The translations under genes and the position numbers were made by a program. A stretch of 64,000 bases of DNA from Thermus amyloliquefaciens (GTDB lineage: Bacteria > Deinococcota > Deinococci > Deinococcales > Thermaceae), in NCBI RefSeq assembly GCF_000744885.1, contig NZ_JQMV01000003.1, forward strand, positions 124,001-188,000. Reading direction: 5' to 3'. Positions 61,826 to 64,000 of the stretch are shown piece after piece (the first letter of the stretch is position 1; each line of letters starts with the position of its first letter). The notes under the pieces are model-generated. The model did no database searches. It saw only the letters and a list, made by a program, of their open reading frames with translations, and had not been told where the DNA came from.

Positions 61826-62723
61826 GGTCCACCACCTTTAGGAAAACCTCCAGGAGGTCGGCTTCCGCCTTGGCCACCTTCTTGAGGGGCAGGGGCTTCA
61901 AGGCCTCCAGCACCTCCCAGAGTCCTTCCCCGCTTCCCCTCACCAGGAAGGGACCCTCGCCTTCCACCCCCAGGGTGCGGAGCCGGGCCAGGACCCCAGG
62001 GGGTGGTGGGGTTTCCAGCTCCAGGAGGTAGTGCTCCCCAGCGAAGCGGGCGAGGAGGGCTTCCTTGCTTTCCTCCAGCACCACCTCCCCCCGGTGGATG
62101 ATGGCCACCCGGTCGGCCAGGGCTTCGGCCACCTCCATCTGGTGGGTGGTGAGGAGGATGGCCTTGCCCCCCCTGGCCAGAGCGCGGATTTTGTCCTGCA
62201 TCAGCAAGGCGGTTTCCACGTCCAGGCCCAGGGTGGGCTCGTCCAGAAGGAGCACCTCAGGGTCGTGGATCAGGGCTTGCAGGAGGGCCAGTTTCTGCTG
62301 CATCCCCCGGGAGAGGTGGCGGACCTCCGTGTGGGCTTTTTCCAGGAGCGCATACTCCTCCAGGAGTTCCAAGGCCCGCTTCCTGGCGGCAACAGGGCGG
62401 AGGCCCCGGGCCACCCCGAAGTAGACCAGGTTTTCCAGGGGAGTAAGCCGCCAGTAGGTGTTGCGGTTGCCCTCCAAGACCGCCCCCAGGTGCTTCAAGG
62501 CCGCAGGCTCCCGAAAGGGATCTTTTCCCAAAAGGCGCACCTCTCCTCGGTCGGGGAGGAGGAGGCCCGAAAGCATCTTCACCGTGGTGCTCTTACCCGC
62601 ACCGTTTTTACCCAAGAAGGCCAGGATTTCCCCAGGGCGTAGGGAGAGGTGGACGTTTTTTACCGCCTCGAGGGTCCCGAAGCGCTTGTGCAGGCCCTGG
62701 GCCTCCAGGAAGGGGCGCGCCAC
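61818..62723 (-). CDS. ABC transporter ATP-binding protein
   Basis: A 301-residue ATPase of the drug/antibiotic exporter group. Walker A GKNGAGKSTTVKML, signature LSRGMQQKLALLQAL, Walker B VLLLDEPTLGLD, with the Q-loop near VLEGNRNTYWR. GTG start just after the MazG-like stop. Works with the overlapping permease. Confidence 0.93.
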   Translation of the reverse strand: MARPFLEAQGLHKRFGTLEAVKNVHLSLRPGEILAFLGKNGAGKSTTVKMLSGLLLPDRGEVRLLGKDPFREPAALKHLGAVLEGNRNTYWRLTPLENLVYFGVARGLRPVAARKRALELLEEYALLEKAHTEVRHLSRGMQQKLALLQALIHDPEVLLLDEPTLGLDVETALLMQDKIRALARGGKAILLTTHQMEVAEALADRVAIIHRGEVVLEESKEALLARFAGEHYLLELETPPPPGVLARLRTLGVEGEGPFLVRGSGEGLWEVLEALKPLPLKKVAKAEADLLEVFLKVVDRA

Positions 62724-62724
62724 C

Positions 62725-63054
62725 TTAGCCTCCCTTCTGGGTCCAACGGTTCTGGTCCCGTCCCCGGTACTTGGCCATGGCCTTGCGGAAGGCCGTTTCC
62801 AGATCTATGCCCTCCCGGTTGGCCAAGGAGATGAGGACGAAGAGGAGGTCGGCGAGCTCCTCCGCCAGGTCCCCTTCTGCCTCCCCCGGCTTGGGCTTCT
62901 TCCCGTGGCGGTGGGCCAGCACCCGGGCCACCTCCCCAAGCTCCTCCGCCAGGCGGGCCAGCATGAGGAGGGGGGGGAAGTACCCCTCCTGGAACTGGCC
63001 GATCCAGGCATCCACCTCCTTCTGGGCTTCCTTGAAGGTGAGGGGCGTCTCCAT
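62725..63054 (-). CDS. MazG-like nucleotide pyrophosphohydrolase
   Basis: A 109-residue all-helical protein with the MazG Glu cluster: LMLARLAEELGEVARVL, then GDLAEELADLLFVLISLAN. Such single-domain forms hydrolyse non-canonical NTPs. The ATG follows GGAGGAGCC. Together with the following ABC genes it may share a transcript. Confidence 0.88.
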   Translation of the reverse strand: METPLTFKEAQKEVDAWIGQFQEGYFPPLLMLARLAEELGEVARVLAHRHGKKPKPGEAEGDLAEELADLLFVLISLANREGIDLETAFRKAMAKYRGRDQNRWTQKGG

Positions 63055-63178
63055 GGCTCCTCCTTAGGAGAGGGCTTCTAGGAAAACCCCGCGGGCTTCC
63101 TCCGCAAACCCTGTGGAAAGGGTTGCCCAAAACTCCAGGTCGGGCGCGTGGTCCATGGGAAAAGCTTACAATGCCCCC

Positions 63179-63556
63179 ATGAAGGCCTTGGCCCTCATCG
63201 CTCACGATGCCAAGAAGGGGGAGATGGTGGCCTTCTGCCAACGGCACCGGGCCCTCCTTGCCCGCTTCCCCCTCCTGGCCACGGGCACCACGGGGGAGCG
63301 CATCGCCGAGGCCACGGGGCTTCCCGTGGAGCGGGTGCTCTCGGGGCCTTTGGGGGGGGACCAGCAGATCGGGGCCCGGGTGGCGGAGGGCAGGGTGCTG
63401 GCGGTCCTCTTCTTCCAAGACCCCCTCACCCCCAAGCCCCACGAGCCCGACATCCAGGCCCTCATGCGGGTTTGCAACGTGCACGGGGTGCCCTTGGCCA
63501 GCAACCCCCAGGCGGCGGAGGCCCTGGTCCCCTGGCTCCAGGCCCAGGTGGGCTAA
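63179..63556 (+). CDS. mgsA: methylglyoxal synthase
   Basis: A 125-residue enzyme that converts dihydroxyacetone phosphate to methylglyoxal. Visible: [49 protein letters not shown] with the catalytic Asp, and [15 protein letters not shown]. The ATG at 63179 is 6 nt after TACAAT (63167-63172), a leaderless layout. Convergent with comM. Confidence 0.94.
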   Translation: MKALALIAHDAKKGEMVAFCQRHRALLARFPLLATGTTGERIAEATGLPVERVLSGPLGGDQQIGARVAEGRVLAVLFFQDPLTPKPHEPDIQALMRVCNVHGVPLASNPQAAEALVPWLQAQVG

Positions 63557-64000
63557 AGGTTCCTTCGGTAGGCCAGGGCCTCGGCCATGTGGTTTTCGTT
63601 CACCTCCTCCGAGCCCTGGAGATCGGCGATGGTGCGGGCCACCCGGAGGAGGCGGTCGTAGCTTCGGGCGGAAAGGAGCATCCGCTTGGCCGCGGCCTGC
63701 AGGAGGGCTTCCGCACCCGGGGCCAGGCGCACGTGCTCCCTCAGGGCCTTTCCCGCCAGTTCCCCGTTGGGCCTTCCCTGGCGGGAGAGCATCCGTTCCC
63801 GGGCCCTTAGGACCCGTTCCCGCACCGCCTCGGTGCTCTCCCCTTCGGGGGCGCGGGCCAACTCGGCCGGGGTTAAGCGGGGCACCTCCACCACCAGGTC
63901 AAACCGGTCCAAAAGAGGCCCGGAGATCTTCCCCGCGTAGCGCTGCCGGCTAGCAGGGGTGCAGGTGCAGGCCCTTTCGGGATCCCCGTACCAGCCGCAG
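63553..64000 (-). CDS. comM: ComM/YifB Mg-chelatase-like ATPase, N-terminal part outside window
   Basis: The frame is open to the right edge; 148 C-terminal codons are visible. [30 protein letters not shown], with the cysteine-rich CGWYG and CTC upstream, is the YifB/ComM signature. The C-terminal helix region ([21 protein letters not shown]) matches the family. In other bacteria ComM is a branch-migration helicase for natural transformation, which suits a competent Thermus. It overlaps mgsA by 4 nt. Confidence 0.92.
   Translation of the reverse strand, partial: CGWYGDPERACTCTPASRQRYAGKISGPLLDRFDLVVEVPRLTPAELARAPEGESTEAVRERVLRARERMLSRQGRPNGELAGKALREHVRLAPGAEALLQAAAKRMLLSARSYDRLLRVARTIADLQGSEEVNENHMAEALAYRRNL

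Overview
The window is very GC-rich, gene-dense chromosome from a member of the genus Thermus. The evidence is a 23S-5S-tRNA-Gly unit without a 16S gene, the LysW-dependent alpha-aminoadipate lysine pathway, a Thermus-type 406-residue EF-Tu, a triple-module PilF ATPase, a GH57 branching enzyme and a carboxypeptidase Taq. The species cannot be settled from the sequence alone.

Layout. 1-5143: Nudix protein (cut by the left edge), molybdopterin oxidoreductase, type B carboxylesterase, a frame-broken RNase HII gene and a lipoprotein. 5166-12261: two tandem TRAP substrate-binding proteins, a malE-malF-malG sugar importer without its ATPase, and phosphoglucomutase facing it. 12359-17169: PpiC-type foldase, tRNA-Arg, MFS transporter, universal stress protein, CBS protein and a small membrane protein. 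17205-20515: rRNA unit. 20513-28621: minus-strand housekeeping run (histidine phosphatase, purM, gatB, pilT, pilF, yqeG-like, pgeF). 28692-35569: ribH, crcB, DUF190, a YedY-like protein, histidinol phosphatase, a cysteine hydrolase, metF and an MBL-fold nuclease. 35579-40560: Thr-Tyr-Gly-Thr tRNA cluster, then tuf-rpmG-secE-nusG-rplK-rplA and rplJ-rplL. 40684-43329: ubiX-like gene, acyl-CoA dehydrogenase, uppS. 43326-50026: lysine operon with an attenuating leader peptide, lys20, a degenerate HicBA pair on the other strand, lysT, lysU, a double-ribbon LysW paralogue, lysW, lysX, lysY, lysZ. 50031-54751: GH57 enzyme, a glutaminase-like subunit plus nadE, CoA-binding protein, mutY. 54644-64000: MnmG-like flavoprotein, tRNA-Trp, NlpC/P60 hydrolase, nitroreductase, prepilin peptidase, carboxypeptidase Taq, MFS transporter, ABC-2 exporter, MazG-like protein, mgsA and the end of comM.

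The main observations are these. (1) Four genes (rnhB, the LysM-NlpC/P60 gene, the nitroreductase and the prepilin peptidase) are each broken by loss of one base in a G/C homopolymer, which points to under-called homopolymers, real slippage tracts or contingency switching. (2) Many genes carry a -10-like hexamer exactly 6 or 7 nt before the start codon, the layout of leaderless promoters; ribH and crcB share overlapping divergent ones. (3) The lysine operon has a 14-residue leader peptide with an attenuator, a second LysW-like gene, and a perfect 28-nt palindrome between lysW and lysX. (4) A possible small mobile repeat with terminal inverted repeats occurs at 40562 and, degraded, at 12314. 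I see no prophage, CRISPR array or complete insertion sequence. No stretch over 300 bases is without an annotated feature.
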